Part shown: positions 39,111 through 49,918 of the stretch, in pieces
Position numbering within the stretch: position 1 is the first letter of the stretch
Layout of the letters: every line of letters begins with the position of its first letter
NCBI RefSeq assembly: GCF_011634895.1
Contig: NZ_SIRR01000008.1
Coordinates: forward strand, 496,001 to 560,000
Direction: 5' to 3'
Length of the DNA: 64,000 nt
Origin: Rheinheimera pleomorphica
Lineage (GTDB): Bacteria; Pseudomonadota; Gammaproteobacteria; Enterobacterales; Alteromonadaceae
Position numbers and translations under genes: made by a program
The notes under the pieces: model-generated
Seen by the model: the letters and a program-made list of their open reading frames with translations, nothing else
The model's database searches: none
Told to the model about the DNA's origin: nothing

Positions 39111-40967
39111 TTATACCTCGTCCACGTTGTGGCCAGTTAACGCCGTGCGGATAGATTGATCCATGCGCCGGGCGGCAAAGTCATCAGTTAAATGGTTAGT
39201 ATGTTCAATCGCCGCTTTAATGGCGGCGGTATCCTCGCCCTGCTTTACCTGGCTCAGTTCGGTCAGTGCCTGCTCAATGGCGGACAGCTCGCTGGCACTT
39301 AGCAAAGCAGCGTCGGCACGCAGCGCCTGCGTTACTGCTTCCAGCACCCGCTCAGCTTCTACCTGCTGCTCGCGCAGCAAGCGCAGCTGCATATCCTGCC
39401 GTGCATATTGCATAGAGCCTTTTAGCATAGTGGCAACCTGCTCATCGCTTAAGCCATAAGACGGTTTCACCTGAATATTGGCTTGTACGCCGCTGGATTT
39501 TTCCTGGGCCGTCACGCTTAACAGGCCGTCGGCATCAACCTGAAAGGTAACGCGGATATGCGCACCACCGGCTGGCATTGGTGGTATGCCACGCAGCTCG
39601 AACCGTGCCAGTGAACGGCAATCGTCAACCAGTTCGCGCTCGCCCTGCACCACATGCAATGCCATCGCGGTCTGGCCATCTTTAAAGGTGGTAAACTCCT
39701 GCGCGCGCGCCACCGGGATCACGGTGTTACGCGGAATGATCTTTTCACTCAGGCCGCCCATGGTTTCAAGGCCAAGCGATAGCGGAATCACATCCAGTAA
39801 CAGGGTATCGCCATCGGCTTTATTGCCTACCAGCACATTGGCCTGAATAGCGGCGCCAATAGCGACGACCTTGTCGGGATCAATCGAGGTTAACGGCTCT
39901 GAAGCAAAAAATTCTGCTACCTGATGACGCACCAGCGGTACCCGGGTAGAACCGCCAACCATCACCACTTTAACGATGTCATCGCGGTTTAAACCGGCGT
40001 CACGCAGCACCTGACGACAGGCACGGATGGTTTTTTTAACTAAGGGCGCAATAAGTTGTTCAAAGCCGGTCCGGTTCAGGTTGCCGTTAAACACTCCCGT
40101 TGCCAGCGGCAAACTGAAGCTGACACTGTCGCTGTCGGTCAGTTGCTCTTTAATTTGCCGCGCAGTGATTAAATACTGCCGTGTTTGCTGATGCGATAAT
40201 GTTGCTTCGCCGCTTTGCTGCTTTAGATAATCAACAATAGCATGGTCAAAATCATCGCCGCCCAGCGCTGAGTCGCCGCCGGTGGCCAATACTTCGAATA
40301 CGCCACGGCGCAATCGTAAAATAGAAATATCAAAGGTACCGCCGCCTAAATCGTAGACGGCAATCACACCTTCCTGGCCCGAGTCCAGACCATAGGCCAA
40401 CGCCGCGGCTGTCGGCTCGTTTAACAGCCGTAACACATTTAAACCGGCTAATCTGGCTGCATCTTTAGTGGCCTGGCGCTGGGCATCATCAAAATAAGCC
40501 GGCACCGTAATCACCACGCCGTTTAGCTCACCGCCTAAGGTTTCGCTGGCGGTGTTGGCCAGAGTGGCCAGAATTTCAGCCGACACTTCAACCGGATTTT
40601 TTACGCCCTGCACGGTATCAATAGCGACTAACCCCTGCTGGTCAACTAAGCGGTATGGCACCTGATGCGTTAACGCCGCGGTTTCGCTGTAGCCTTTACC
40701 CATCAGCCGTTTAACCGACACTATGGTATTTTGCGCATCGTCTATGGCTGCCGCCATGGCAGCATCCCCCACCACTACACCGTCCTGGGTATAGCGCACG
40801 ACGGAGGGCAGCATATCACGGCCCTGTTGGTTCACCAGGGTTTTGGCTTCACCGCTACGCACAGTGGCAACCAAAGAGTTTGTCGTACCCAGGTCAATAC
40901 CGGCCGCCAGCTTGTGCTGATGCGGCGCAGCGCTTTGTCCCGGCTCTGCGATCTGTAATAACGCCAT
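39111..40967 (-). CDS. hscA: Fe-S protein assembly chaperone HscA
   Basis: A 618-residue Hsp70-family ATPase specialised in releasing clusters from IscU. The nucleotide-binding domain shows [31 protein letters not shown] and [14 protein letters not shown], and the substrate domain follows with [14 protein letters not shown]. It lies eight bases after hscB in the isc operon. Confidence 0.97.
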   Translation of the reverse strand: MALLQIAEPGQSAAPHQHKLAAGIDLGTTNSLVATVRSGEAKTLVNQQGRDMLPSVVRYTQDGVVVGDAAMAAAIDDAQNTIVSVKRLMGKGYSETAALTHQVPYRLVDQQGLVAIDTVQGVKNPVEVSAEILATLANTASETLGGELNGVVITVPAYFDDAQRQATKDAARLAGLNVLRLLNEPTAAALAYGLDSGQEGVIAVYDLGGGTFDISILRLRRGVFEVLATGGDSALGGDDFDHAIVDYLKQQSGEATLSHQQTRQYLITARQIKEQLTDSDSVSFSLPLATGVFNGNLNRTGFEQLIAPLVKKTIRACRQVLRDAGLNRDDIVKVVMVGGSTRVPLVRHQVAEFFASEPLTSIDPDKVVAIGAAIQANVLVGNKADGDTLLLDVIPLSLGLETMGGLSEKIIPRNTVIPVARAQEFTTFKDGQTAMALHVVQGERELVDDCRSLARFELRGIPPMPAGGAHIRVTFQVDADGLLSVTAQEKSSGVQANIQVKPSYGLSDEQVATMLKGSMQYARQDMQLRLLREQQVEAERVLEAVTQALRADAALLSASELSAIEQALTELSQVKQGEDTAAIKAAIEHTNHLTDDFAARRMDQSIRTALTGHNVDEV

Positions 40968-40975
40968 AGTGTTGT

Positions 40976-41500
40976 TTAGTCTTGTAGTTGCTGTTCTATC
41001 AGCTCCAGCTCTTGCTGCAGTTTATAGAAAAATTTTAGTTTACGAATAAGATCGGCCGCCAACTGGTCTTGCTCGGCGGTTTCGGCGTCCAGCGCATCGG
41101 CCAACTGGTGCTGCAGCACTTTTTTTTGTTGTTGTAACTGCTCGTCAATGCTGTCGATCACGCTGTCCGGATCATCACTTTGGTCAATCTCAGCCAGTTG
41201 CTCGCGCAGCTCCATCTGCTGCATTAAAAACAGCGGATCGGTAAAACTGCGCTGCTCATGGCTGATTTTTAACCCCCGTAGTGCCAATAAATGCTCAGCC
41301 CGCAACAGGGGTTGCTTTAAACTATGATAGGCATCGTTAATGTTGGCGGTGTGTTGCACCGCTAACAATTTATCACGCTCAGAGCCGCTGCTATGCTGGT
41401 CCGGATGAAACTGCTTTTGCAGCTTAAGATAGCGCGAGCCGAGCTCAGTTAAGTCGAGGTCGAACTTCGCCGGCAGATTAAACAGCTGAAAGTAATTCAT
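40976..41500 (-). CDS. hscB: Fe-S protein assembly co-chaperone HscB
   Basis: A 174-residue J-domain protein delivering IscU to HscA. The J domain starts [16 protein letters not shown] and has [13 protein letters not shown] with the HPD motif required to stimulate the ATPase. The C-terminal helical domain for IscU binding is complete. It sits between iscA and hscA. Confidence 0.96.
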   Translation of the reverse strand: MNYFQLFNLPAKFDLDLTELGSRYLKLQKQFHPDQHSSGSERDKLLAVQHTANINDAYHSLKQPLLRAEHLLALRGLKISHEQRSFTDPLFLMQQMELREQLAEIDQSDDPDSVIDSIDEQLQQQKKVLQHQLADALDAETAEQDQLAADLIRKLKFFYKLQQELELIEQQLQD

Positions 41501-41541
41501 CCGGCCCTTAAACGTTTACATTAAGTCGTTAACTGACAAGC

Positions 41542-41865
41542 TTAAACCGTAAAGCTTTCGCCACAACCGCATTCGCCATTGACGTTGGGGTTGTTAAACT
41601 GAAAACCTTCGTTCAGGCCTTCTTTAACAAAATCCAGTTCGGTGCCATCGATATAAACCAGGCTTTTGCCATCAACAATTAATTTTAAATCATCGTGCTC
41701 AAACACCTGGTCGTCTTCATTTAGCGTATCGACAAACTCCAGTACATACGCCAGGCCCGAACAACCTGTCGTTTTTACGCCTACCCGCAGGCCAATGCCT
41801 TTGCCACGGTTATGCAAAAAGTTGCGTACCCGCTCAGCGGCGGCGGTGGTCATCGAAATCGCCAT
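41542..41865 (-). CDS. iscA: Iron-sulfur cluster assembly protein IscA
   Basis: A 107-residue A-type carrier, exactly the E. coli length from the chosen start ([17 protein letters not shown]), which has a GGGG stretch 8 bases upstream; 12 additional in-frame codons upstream overlap iscU and are not used. The three cluster cysteines are in [14 protein letters not shown] and GECGCGESF. It transfers clusters to 4Fe-4S apoproteins. Confidence 0.96.
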   Translation of the reverse strand: MAISMTTAAAERVRNFLHNRGKGIGLRVGVKTTGCSGLAYVLEFVDTLNEDDQVFEHDDLKLIVDGKSLVYIDGTELDFVKEGLNEGFQFNNPNVNGECGCGESFTV

Positions 41866-41869
41866 GCTA

Positions 41870-42253
41870 TCAGCCCCCGTGCTTTTGCTTATAATCCGCA
41901 ATAGCCGCTTTAATGGCGTCTTCCGCCAGAATAGAGCAGTGGATTTTTACCGGAGGTAGCGCCAGCTCCTGCGCGATGTCAGTGTTCTTAATTTGCTGGG
42001 CTTCATCCAGGCTTTTGCCTTTTACCCACTCAGTGACCAGTGAGCTGGAAGCAATAGCACTGCCGCAGCCATAGGTTTTAAACTTGGCATCTTCGATAAT
42101 GCCATCGGCACTGACTTTAATCTGCAGCTTCATTACGTCACCACAAGCCGGTGCTCCCACCATGCCGGTGGCTACGCTGGCGTCGTCTTTGTCAAACGAG
42201 CCCACATTACGTGGGTTTTCGTAGTGGTCGATTACTTTATTGCTGTAAGCCAT
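41870..42253 (-). CDS. iscU: Iron-sulfur cluster scaffold IscU
   Basis: A 127-residue scaffold on which clusters are built. The ligand cysteines are Cys37 (GAPACGDVM), Cys63 ([11 protein letters not shown]) and Cys106 (KIHCSILA), and the HscA recognition motif LPPVK lies just before the third. It begins [18 protein letters not shown] as in E. coli. It is placed between iscS and iscA. Confidence 0.98.
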   Translation of the reverse strand: MAYSNKVIDHYENPRNVGSFDKDDASVATGMVGAPACGDVMKLQIKVSADGIIEDAKFKTYGCGSAIASSSLVTEWVKGKSLDEAQQIKNTDIAQELALPPVKIHCSILAEDAIKAAIADYKQKHGG

Positions 42254-42283
42254 GATAGTTACCTCTGTGTGCAGCCGGTGCGC

Positions 42284-43498
42284 TTAGTGCGCTACCCAGG
42301 CCACAGTGTTTAAATCGATACCGTCTTTGTACATATCCCACAACGGTGACATAGCGCGCAGTTTCTCAATCGCCTGATGTACAATTTTTATCGTGTGGTC
42401 AATCTGCTGTTCGGTGGTAAAGCGGCCAATACTAAAGCGGATAGAGCTGTGCGCCAACTCGTCGCTCATGCCCAGCGCGCGCAGTACATAAGATGGCTCT
42501 AAGCTGGCAGAAGTACACGCCGAGCCAGAGGACACCGCAATGTCTTTTAGCGCCATAATCAGTGACTCACCTTCAACATAATTAAAGCTGATGTTAGTGA
42601 TATGCGGCACCCTGTGCTCACGGTTACCGTTTAAAAACACCTGTTCAATGTCTTTAACCCCTTCCAGCAGGCGGTCACGCAAGGCCGTTATACGCTTAAT
42701 CTCGTCGTGCATCTCCAGCTTAGCCAACCGGAAGGCTTCACCCATACCAACAATTTGGTGCGTCGGCAAAGTGCCTGAGCGCATGCCGCGCTCATGGCCG
42801 CCACCGTGCATTTGTGCTTCTAAGCGGATGCGTGGTTTACGCCGCACAAATAAGGCACCGATACCTTTAGGACCATAGGCTTTATGCGCAGAGAATGACA
42901 TTAAATCCACTTTAAGCGCTTGCAGGTCAATATCAACCTTGCCTGCAGCCTGAGCGGCGTCAACATGGAAAATAATGCCTTTGCTGCGGCACAGTTCACC
43001 AATCGCCGCGATATCCTGCACCACGCCAATCTCGTTATTAACGAACATCACGCTGATAACAGAGGTGTCCGGCCGGATAGCCGCTTCAAGCATCGCAATC
43101 GTCACCAAACCGTCGGTTTGCGGCTCTAAATAGGTTACCTCGTAGCCTTCGCGCTCTAACTGACGCATTGTATCCAGCGTGGCCTTGTGCTCAGTTTTTA
43201 CCGTGATCAGGTGTTTGCCTTTTTTATGGTAAAAATCGGCGGCGCCTTTAATGGCCAGGTTATTGGATTCGGTGGCACCAGAGGTAAACACGATTTCACG
43301 CGGGTCGGCATTCACCAGCTCGGCAATCTGGCTGCGGGCAATTTCTACCGCTTCTTCAGCCTGCCAGCCAAAACGATGCGAACGCGACGCCGGGTTACCA
43401 AACTCGCCGTCCATCGTTAAATACTGCATCATTTTTTCTGCTACCCGCGGGTCGACCGGGGTAGTTGCAGCGTAATCCAGATATATAGGTAGCTTCAT
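42284..43498 (-). CDS. iscS: Cysteine desulfurase IscS
   Basis: A 404-residue PLP enzyme that supplies sulfur for clusters and tRNA thiolation. It starts [19 protein letters not shown], holds the PLP lysine in [14 protein letters not shown] and the persulfide cysteine in [21 protein letters not shown]. The length equals the E. coli protein. It follows iscR by 17 bases. Confidence 0.98.
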   Translation of the reverse strand: MKLPIYLDYAATTPVDPRVAEKMMQYLTMDGEFGNPASRSHRFGWQAEEAVEIARSQIAELVNADPREIVFTSGATESNNLAIKGAADFYHKKGKHLITVKTEHKATLDTMRQLEREGYEVTYLEPQTDGLVTIAMLEAAIRPDTSVISVMFVNNEIGVVQDIAAIGELCRSKGIIFHVDAAQAAGKVDIDLQALKVDLMSFSAHKAYGPKGIGALFVRRKPRIRLEAQMHGGGHERGMRSGTLPTHQIVGMGEAFRLAKLEMHDEIKRITALRDRLLEGVKDIEQVFLNGNREHRVPHITNISFNYVEGESLIMALKDIAVSSGSACTSASLEPSYVLRALGMSDELAHSSIRFSIGRFTTEQQIDHTIKIVHQAIEKLRAMSPLWDMYKDGIDLNTVAWVAH

Positions 43499-43515
43499 TA
43501 TTTGCTCCGTGTTGC

Positions 43516-43998
43516 CTACAGCTGGCAGCTAACGTCGATATCAGTTGCCGGGTTCTTTACCATGCGGCTGTTTTGCCGCTTTGCCACGTTCTTTACATCA
43601 TGCTGGGTAACCAGCTCGCCCAGCGTAATGCTGGTTAGGAAATCTTCAATGCGGTGGCTTAAATCGCTCCATAGGGTGTGCGTTAAGCAACGGCTGCCAC
43701 CGTGACAGTCTGACTTACCCTGACAGCGGGTAGCATCAACCGACTCATCTACGGCACTGATCACATCAGAAACCGAAATAGCTGTCGCCTCGCGCCCCAA
43801 CTGATAACCACCGCCGGGGCCGCGCACACTGCTGACTAAACCTTGTTTACGTAAACGGGCAAACAATTGTTCAAGATAAGACAACGAAATCCCCTGCCGT
43901 GCAGAAATATCCGCCAAAGGCACAGGCCCGCTCGCTGTGTGTAACGCGACATCCAGCATAGCCGTTACCGCATAGCGGCCTTTCGATGTTAATCTCAT
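43516..43998 (-). CDS. iscR: Iron-sulfur sensing regulator IscR
   Basis: A 160-residue Rrf2-family winged-helix repressor that represses the isc operon when it carries a 2Fe-2S cluster. The recognition region is [30 protein letters not shown], and the cluster ligands Cys92, Cys98, Cys104 and His107 are all present. It is the first gene of the operon and sits behind two candidate IscR sites, so autoregulation is expected. Confidence 0.97.
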   Translation of the reverse strand: MRLTSKGRYAVTAMLDVALHTASGPVPLADISARQGISLSYLEQLFARLRKQGLVSSVRGPGGGYQLGREATAISVSDVISAVDESVDATRCQGKSDCHGGSRCLTHTLWSDLSHRIEDFLTSITLGELVTQHDVKNVAKRQNSRMVKNPATDIDVSCQL

Positions 43999-44024
43999 GG
44001 TTTGCTCCCTGAAAACACTGGCGC

Positions 44025-44084
44025 TATTTTACTTTCCTGACTGTTTTAGTCAAGTATTAATAACCTACTAGTTTAGTCAGGTAT
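44025..44084 (-). promoter_or_regulatory. isc operon promoter with two IscR-type operator sites
   Basis: On the minus strand two sites begin ATACCTGACT (44084 downward to 44060) and ATACTTGACT (44057 to 44033), each followed by a half like AGT-A/C-GG, in good agreement with the recalled type 1 IscR motif. The second overlaps a promoter: TTGACT at 44053-44048 and AAAATA at 44030-44025 with 17 bases between. The arrangement matches an IscR-repressed isc promoter. Confidence 0.8.
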
Positions 44085-44114
44085 TAACACCTAAGGTTCA
44101 ACTGCATTGTGTTA

Positions 44115-44924
44115 TCAGATATTCGGATCAAAGGCGTCAACATCGCGTTTACGCTGCTGCGCGGCCCGTTGCTCGGCCAGCTTAAAGTCTTCTTCTTCAA
44201 TATCGACCGTCGGTACTTCTTCACAGACATTGCCACCGAGCTGATTGACGCTGTGACACAGCTCGCCCACTTTAGTGTCCAGCAATTGAATATGGTCCAG
44301 CATGCGGCCAATAGCATTGGCCACCGGGTCGGGATTATCGGCTGCCACAGCATAGGCATCAAAGCCAAACTTTTGCGCCAGTTGTTTGCGTTCAGCACTG
44401 ACCGGGGCATCAGCTTTGGCCACAATGCGCCCGGGTATACCAATCACCGTAGCGCCTGCTGGCACATCTTTTACGACTACAGCATTGGAGCCGATACGGG
44501 CATTTTCGCCTACCATTAACGGCCCCAGCACCTTAGCGCCAGCACCTATCACTACACCGCTAGCCAGGGTTGGATGGCGTTTGCCGGGGTTCCAGCTGGT
44601 GCCGCCTAAGGTCACGCCATGATACAAGGTGACATCGTCGCCAATTTCGGCGGTTTCGCCAATCACCACGCCCATGCCATGGTCAATAAAGAAACGGCGG
44701 CCAATTTTAGCACCGGGGTGAATTTCCACGCCGGTAAGCCAGCGGGCGATAGTGCTTAAAAACCGTGCCAGCCATTTCCAGTTAGCACACCATAACTTGT
44801 GGCTAAGCCTGTGCCACCAAATCGCATGCAGGCCGGGGTAATTGGTTAATACTTCAAAGCTGCTACGCGCCGCCGGATCGCGATCGAAAACACTTTTAAT
44901 ATCTTCTTTAATACCCGCAAACAT
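44115..44924 (-). CDS. cysE: Serine O-acetyltransferase
   Basis: A 269-residue enzyme making O-acetylserine, the carbon skeleton for cysteine. The helical N-terminus ([21 protein letters not shown]) and the left-handed beta-helix of hexapeptide repeats ([21 protein letters not shown] ... [19 protein letters not shown]) are complete. It supplies cysteine for the adjacent cysteine desulfurase pathway; cysE next to iscR is common in this group. It lies three bases downstream of trmJ on the same strand. Confidence 0.96.
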   Translation of the reverse strand: MFAGIKEDIKSVFDRDPAARSSFEVLTNYPGLHAIWWHRLSHKLWCANWKWLARFLSTIARWLTGVEIHPGAKIGRRFFIDHGMGVVIGETAEIGDDVTLYHGVTLGGTSWNPGKRHPTLASGVVIGAGAKVLGPLMVGENARIGSNAVVVKDVPAGATVIGIPGRIVAKADAPVSAERKQLAQKFGFDAYAVAADNPDPVANAIGRMLDHIQLLDTKVGELCHSVNQLGGNVCEEVPTVDIEEEDFKLAEQRAAQQRKRDVDAFDPNI

Positions 44925-44927
44925 GCC

Positions 44928-45665
44928 CTACTCCTTGTCGCCTGCCTTTTGGCCAAAGCGCTGTACTGAGGTTAAGATGCCACGCAAGATGTTATATTCA
45001 GCCTCTTCCGGCCGCGCCCGGGTAAACAAGCGTTTTAGCTTGGTCATCACCACGCCCGGATGCTGCTTAATAATAAAGCCGGTGTCATTCAGTGTTTGTT
45101 CCAGGTGCTGATAGAAATTCAGCATCTGCTCGTTGCTCGGATACGCCACGTCATCGGCTTGTTCTGTTGCCGTTTGCGCCTGCAGATAGGCCATGCGCAC
45201 CTCATAGGTGATAATTTGTACGGCCATCGCCAGATTCAGCGAGCTGTACTCAGGGTTGGCCGGGATACACACATGGTAATTGCACAGTTGCAGCTCGTCA
45301 TTGGTTAAACCACTGCTTTCACGGCCAAACACCAGCGCTACCGGATGCGTTACCGCTTCTTGCACCGCTTTAACAGCGCATTCGCGTGGTTCCAGCATTG
45401 GCCAGCTTAATGTGCGTGAACGCGCGCTGCTACCGACCACCAGCGGACAGTCCGTGATGGCCTGTTGTAAGGTGTCAAACACTTTGGCATTGGCCAAAAT
45501 ATCACTGGCACCGGCCGACAGCGCATAGGCCTGGCCGTCTGGCAGCTCTTTTGGCGCCACCAGATATAATTGAGACAAGCCCATGGTTTTCATCGCCCGG
45601 GCTACCGAGCCAATATTGCCGGTATGCGTGGTGCCAACAAGGATAATACGGATCTGGTCTAACAT
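44928..45665 (-). CDS. trmJ: tRNA (cytidine/uridine-2'-O-)-methyltransferase TrmJ
   Basis: A 245-residue SPOUT-class enzyme that methylates the ribose at position 32 of several tRNAs. It begins [29 protein letters not shown], and has the knot motifs [16 protein letters not shown] and [19 protein letters not shown]. The start at 45665 has GGGAAG upstream; the frame stays open 26 codons further without support. suhB, which often lies divergent from it, is not present. Confidence 0.95.
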   Translation of the reverse strand: MLDQIRIILVGTTHTGNIGSVARAMKTMGLSQLYLVAPKELPDGQAYALSAGASDILANAKVFDTLQQAITDCPLVVGSSARSRTLSWPMLEPRECAVKAVQEAVTHPVALVFGRESSGLTNDELQLCNYHVCIPANPEYSSLNLAMAVQIITYEVRMAYLQAQTATEQADDVAYPSNEQMLNFYQHLEQTLNDTGFIIKQHPGVVMTKLKRLFTRARPEEAEYNILRGILTSVQRFGQKAGDKE

Positions 45666-45835
45666 AAGGCTTCCCGCGTAAAAGGGCCGGCATTCTATCA
45701 CAGCCGAATGCAATTGTTGATGAGAAAATAGCAGTCTGGCCATCTGAATAAAGCAGATTAAAGCGCCACGGCAACCTGCTTTTTAACCATTGTTTTGCTA
45801 CACTAGCGCCACTTTTATCACAGGGAACCACGAAG

Positions 45836-46672
45836 ATGAAAACAATAACACTCGCAACCGTGCTGTCTGCTCTGCTGTTAAGTCCACTGGCCTGCGCCAG
45901 TTCAACCAATCAGGCTGCTGCTGAAGCGCTGCAACTGGCGGTCGACCACCCCAGCCGCAGTCCGGCAAATGCCACGCGCGACAAATACCGTAATCCGGTT
46001 GCAACACTGCAATTTTTTGAGGTTACCCCAAGCAGCACTGTGGTCGAAATTTCCCCCGGCGGTGGCTGGTACACTGAAATTCTGGCCCCGCTTCTGGCGG
46101 CACACGGCACTTATTATGCTGCGCATTTCCCTGCGGATAGCAGCTCAGATTACTACAAACGCAGCCGCGCTGGCTTTGTCGAAAAACTGGCTGCTAATCC
46201 GGTATATAACCGCGTGCAACTCACTGAATTTGCCCCGGGTAACAGCAGTGCCATTGCCCCAGCTGGCAGCGCGGACGTGGTACTGACCTTTCGCAACCTG
46301 CATAACTGGTACGGTAATGGCGGTGATGCTGGCATGCTGGCCATTTTTAAAGATTTTTATAAAGCCTTAAAACCCGGTGGTGTGCTGGGCGTGGTAGAGC
46401 ACCGTTTACCCGCCGATAAAATGAGCGGCGACTGGCAAAAAAGCGGTTATTTCCCGCAGGCACTAACGGTAAGTCTGGCCGAGCAAGCGGGCTTTGTGTT
46501 CGAAGCCGCCAGCGAAATCAATGCTAACCCGAAAGATACTGCCGACCATCCCGGCGGTGTCTGGACCCTGCCACCGGTACTGCGGTTAAAAGAACAGGAT
46601 AAAGACAAGTATCTGGCGATTGGTGAGAGCGACCGCATGACGCTGAAATTTCGCAAACCTTTGACTAAATAA
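45836..46672 (+). CDS. Predicted exported class I methyltransferase-like protein
   Basis: A 278-residue protein with a clear Sec signal peptide (LATVLSALLLSPLACASS) followed by a Rossmann methyltransferase fold. The SAM-binding loop is recognisable as VVEISPGGGWYTEILAPLLA, and the post-loop motif DVVLTFRNLHNWYG and ALKPGGVLGVVEHR follow. Exported proteins of this type are frequent in proteobacteria; a periplasmic location without SAM is puzzling, so the fold may serve another purpose. It lies 27 bases upstream of purD but its function is unrelated. Confidence 0.8.
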   Translation: MKTITLATVLSALLLSPLACASSTNQAAAEALQLAVDHPSRSPANATRDKYRNPVATLQFFEVTPSSTVVEISPGGGWYTEILAPLLAAHGTYYAAHFPADSSSDYYKRSRAGFVEKLAANPVYNRVQLTEFAPGNSSAIAPAGSADVVLTFRNLHNWYGNGGDAGMLAIFKDFYKALKPGGVLGVVEHRLPADKMSGDWQKSGYFPQALTVSLAEQAGFVFEAASEINANPKDTADHPGGVWTLPPVLRLKEQDKDKYLAIGESDRMTLKFRKPLTK

Positions 46673-46698
46673 CTTTGATATAACTAACGGAAAGCTAA

Positions 46699-47985
46699 AT
46701 GAAAGTACTGGTAATAGGCGGCGGTGGCCGCGAGCATGCACTGGCCTGGAAAGCGGCACAGTCACCTCTGGCGACTCAGGTTTTTGTTGCACCGGGTAAC
46801 GCCGGCACCGCGCGCGAAAGCAATCTGACTAATGTCGCCATAGCGGCTGATGATGTAGCCGCCCTGCTGGCGTTTGCCAAAGCAGAAGATATCGCTCTGA
46901 CCATTGTAGGCCCGGAAGCGCCACTGGCGAAAGGTGTGGTAGATGCGTTCCGTGCTGAGGGGCTGGCCATTTTTGGCCCGACACAAGCTGCTGCCCAGCT
47001 GGAAAGCTCTAAAGCCTTTGCCAAGGACTTTTTAGCCCGCCACAACATTCCTACCGCCGCTTACCAGACGTTCACGGATACAGCCCCTGCAAAAGCCTTT
47101 GCACGTACGCTTGGCACACCTGTGGTGATTAAAGCCGACGGCTTAGCCGCAGGCAAAGGCGTGATTATTGCGCAAACGCAGGCTGAAGCAGATGCCGCCA
47201 TTGACGATATGTTGTCAGGCAACAAATTTGGTGATGCTGGCAGCCGGGTCGTGGTAGAAGAGTTTTTAACCGGTGAAGAAGCGTCTTTTATCGTGATGGT
47301 TGACGGCACCACAGCATTGCCGTTTGCGTCATCACAAGACCATAAAGCGCGCGACAACGGCGATAAAGGCCCGAACACCGGCGGTATGGGTGCCTACTCA
47401 CCAGCGCCAGTGGTGACCCCGGCAGTGCACGACTGGGTAATGCAGCACGTAATTTACCCCACCGTAAACGGCATGGCCGCAGAGGGCACGGTATTTACCG
47501 GCTTTTTATATGCTGGCTTGATGATAGCGCCAGATGGCAGTGCCAAAGTACTGGAATTTAACTGCCGCTTTGGCGACCCGGAAACCCAACCGATTATGCT
47601 GCGGCTGCAATCAGATTTGGTTGAGCTGTGCCTGAGCGCCACCCAAGGCAAGCTGGCGGGTAAACAGATCGATTTTACTGCTGATGCCGCTGTCGGCGTC
47701 GTGCTGGCGGCTGGTGGCTACCCGGACAGTTATGCCAAAGGCAAAGTCATTAGCGGCCTTGACGGGGCTGACAGCAACACAGCCAAAGTATTCCATGCCG
47801 GTACCGAGCTAAAAGACGGCCAGGTGCTAACCAATGGCGGCCGGGTGTTATGCGCCACCGCGCTGGGTGCTAATGTGACAGCGGCACAGCAGGCAGCCTA
47901 TCAGTTAGTCGGTAAAATCAGCTGGGACGGCATGTTCTGCCGCACTGATATAGGCTACCGCGCCATTGCCCGCGAGCAAAAGTAA
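46699..47985 (+). CDS. purD: Phosphoribosylamine-glycine ligase
   Basis: A 428-residue ATP-grasp enzyme of purine synthesis that joins glycine to phosphoribosylamine. It begins MKVLVIGGGGREHALAWK and carries KADGLAAGKGVIIAQ, PNTGGMGAYSPAP and LEFNCRFGDPETQPIM. In most gammaproteobacteria purD follows purH; here purH is 5 kb downstream with dusB-fis and others between. No PurR-like operator is visible before the gene. Confidence 0.98.
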   Translation: MKVLVIGGGGREHALAWKAAQSPLATQVFVAPGNAGTARESNLTNVAIAADDVAALLAFAKAEDIALTIVGPEAPLAKGVVDAFRAEGLAIFGPTQAAAQLESSKAFAKDFLARHNIPTAAYQTFTDTAPAKAFARTLGTPVVIKADGLAAGKGVIIAQTQAEADAAIDDMLSGNKFGDAGSRVVVEEFLTGEEASFIVMVDGTTALPFASSQDHKARDNGDKGPNTGGMGAYSPAPVVTPAVHDWVMQHVIYPTVNGMAAEGTVFTGFLYAGLMIAPDGSAKVLEFNCRFGDPETQPIMLRLQSDLVELCLSATQGKLAGKQIDFTADAAVGVVLAAGGYPDSYAKGKVISGLDGADSNTAKVFHAGTELKDGQVLTNGGRVLCATALGANVTAAQQAAYQLVGKISWDGMFCRTDIGYRAIAREQK

Positions 47986-47986
47986 G

Positions 47987-49768
47987 ATGACGTACAGCGT
48001 TCTATCGCTGGCATTGCTGCTCAGCGTCACCGGCAGCAATGCTGCTGTTGCTGCCTGCGACCCTGGCTACACAGAGATTAGTGCAATTCAGGGCAGCGGC
48101 GACGCCAGCCCGCTAGTCAACCAACAGCTGACCACGCAGGGCATTGTCACTGCCGTGGTATATCCTGGTAGCGACGCCGCAGGCATCACGCTGCAGGCAA
48201 TCGCTGCTGATGGCCAGCATAGCGCAAACGCGGCCCACAGCGTGTTTATTGCCGATCGTGAAGCAGCGGCTATCTACCAGCCAGGTCAGGTGCTGCAAGT
48301 TAGCGGCACTGTCGCTGAGATTAACCAATTAACCAGCCTGACGCAGCTAAGCCAGATCAAGCTGTGTGACAACACAGCTGCTATCCAGCCGGTTAAGCTC
48401 AGCCTGCCATTAGCGCCAGAACAACACTGGGAGCAACTGGAGGGCGCACTGCTGCAGATCGTGCAACCTTTAGTGGTGAATGATACTTACCAGCTTGGCC
48501 GCTACGGCGAAATAACGCTGGCGGATAGCCGCTTGCAGGTGCCAACAGACACCATGGCGCCGGGTAAAGCGGCGGTTGAGTATTATCACCAGCAGCAACA
48601 ACGGCACATGCTGGTACTGGACGACGGCCTGTATCAGCAAAACCCGCAGCCATTACAGCTGGGTAAGCTGAAAATAAGCGCCGGCAACACGCTGCGCATT
48701 GGCGACAGCGTCAGTGGGCTGACCGGCGTGTTGCTACAAGACGCGCGCGGCTATCGCTTAGTGCCAACAGCCACGCCGGTGTTTAACCACACCAACCCAC
48801 GGCCGGCTAAACCTGCCGCTAAGCCGGTTAACGCCCTGCGCGTCGCCAGCTTTAATGTGCTGAATTACTTTAATGGCGAAGGCCAAAACCCGGCCTTTCC
48901 TACCCGGCGCGGTGCCAGCACCGTGGCAGAGTTGGCCCGGCAGCAAGCTAAAACGGTAGCGGCACTGGCCGCGTTAGACGCTGATGTTATTGGCCTGCTG
49001 GAAGTCGAAAACAACGGCTACGGCCAACAGGGCGCTTTGGCGAGCCTGGCCACGGCGCTGAATAAAGTGGCGGCGAAACCTTACCGTTTTATTATCACCC
49101 GCGAGCAACCGGGTAGCGATGCAGTTAAGGTAGCGCTGCTATACCGGCCATCCAGCGTCAGTGTAGAAGGTAAAGCGGCGTTGCTGCTGCACAAGCCCTT
49201 TGACTGGGGTAGCCGGCCGCCGCTGGCGCAAAGCTTCCGGCATCTGGCCAGCAGTGCGCTGGTCACGGTCAGCATTAATCACTTTAAATCTAAGGGCAGT
49301 TGCCCGAAAGATGAAAACAGCGTTAATGCCGATAAGCAAGACGGTCAGGCCTGTTGGAATGTGCTGCGCACCGCCTCTGCTAAAGCATTAAGCGACTGGC
49401 TGCACAGCCAGCCTACCGGTGTAAATACCGATAAACAGCTGATTTTGGGTGATTTAAATGCCTACCGGATGGAAGATCCACTGCGGACGTTACAGCAGCA
49501 TGACTGGCAGTATCTGAGCGCCGCCAGCGATGCGCAATATTCCTATGTCTATCGCGGCCGCACCGGCTCATTGGATCATGCGCTGGCAAGCCCAGCGCTG
49601 GCTAAGCACCTGAGCAATATGCAACACTGGGCCATTAATGCCGACGAGCCAGCGCTGCTGGATTACAATGTCGAGTTTAAAAGTCCGGCGCAGCAGCAGT
49701 TGTTTTATGCGCCGACGCCATACCGTTCATCAGATCACGATCCGTTAATCGCCACCTTTCAGTTCTGA
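47987..49768 (+). CDS. Extracellular ExeM/NucH-family endonuclease (short form)
   Basis: A 593-residue secreted nuclease. After a signal peptide (LSLALLLSVTGSNAAVAA) come an OB-fold/NucB-like region (about 25-260) and an endonuclease/exonuclease/phosphatase domain from LRVASFNVLNYFNG, with DVIGLLEVENNGYG, INHFKSKGSCP, LILGDLNAYRMEDPL and the final SSDHDPLIATF. All EEP catalytic motifs are present. ExeM proteins are often longer (about 870 residues) with a membrane or sorting tail; this one stops after the catalytic domain. It starts one base after the purD stop, so it is probably co-transcribed. It likely digests extracellular DNA for nutrients or biofilm turnover. Confidence 0.88.
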   Translation: MTYSVLSLALLLSVTGSNAAVAACDPGYTEISAIQGSGDASPLVNQQLTTQGIVTAVVYPGSDAAGITLQAIAADGQHSANAAHSVFIADREAAAIYQPGQVLQVSGTVAEINQLTSLTQLSQIKLCDNTAAIQPVKLSLPLAPEQHWEQLEGALLQIVQPLVVNDTYQLGRYGEITLADSRLQVPTDTMAPGKAAVEYYHQQQQRHMLVLDDGLYQQNPQPLQLGKLKISAGNTLRIGDSVSGLTGVLLQDARGYRLVPTATPVFNHTNPRPAKPAAKPVNALRVASFNVLNYFNGEGQNPAFPTRRGASTVAELARQQAKTVAALAALDADVIGLLEVENNGYGQQGALASLATALNKVAAKPYRFIITREQPGSDAVKVALLYRPSSVSVEGKAALLLHKPFDWGSRPPLAQSFRHLASSALVTVSINHFKSKGSCPKDENSVNADKQDGQACWNVLRTASAKALSDWLHSQPTGVNTDKQLILGDLNAYRMEDPLRTLQQHDWQYLSAASDAQYSYVYRGRTGSLDHALASPALAKHLSNMQHWAINADEPALLDYNVEFKSPAQQQLFYAPTPYRSSDHDPLIATFQF

Positions 49769-49776
49769 CTTTTCTA

Positions 49777-49838
49777 TTAACAACAGGCAGTTACTGCTGT
49801 CTGTTGTTGTTAACCGCAGCGCCCCTCATGGGTTTTTT
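49777..49838 (+). terminator. Hairpin and T run after the nuclease gene
   Basis: An imperfect stem pairs TTAACAACAG with CTGTTGTTGTTAA (49777-49813). It is followed at 49822-49838 by a small CCC-TCAT-GGG stem with TTTTTT. One of these probably ends the purD-nuclease transcript. Confidence 0.5.
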
Positions 49839-49918
49839 CAATTAAGCGCAAGAAACAGTTGCGCCGGCTTTCCCTGTTGCTTTAAGGTGAGGTTCAGTTA
49901 AGTTAGCGAGCCGAGCTT

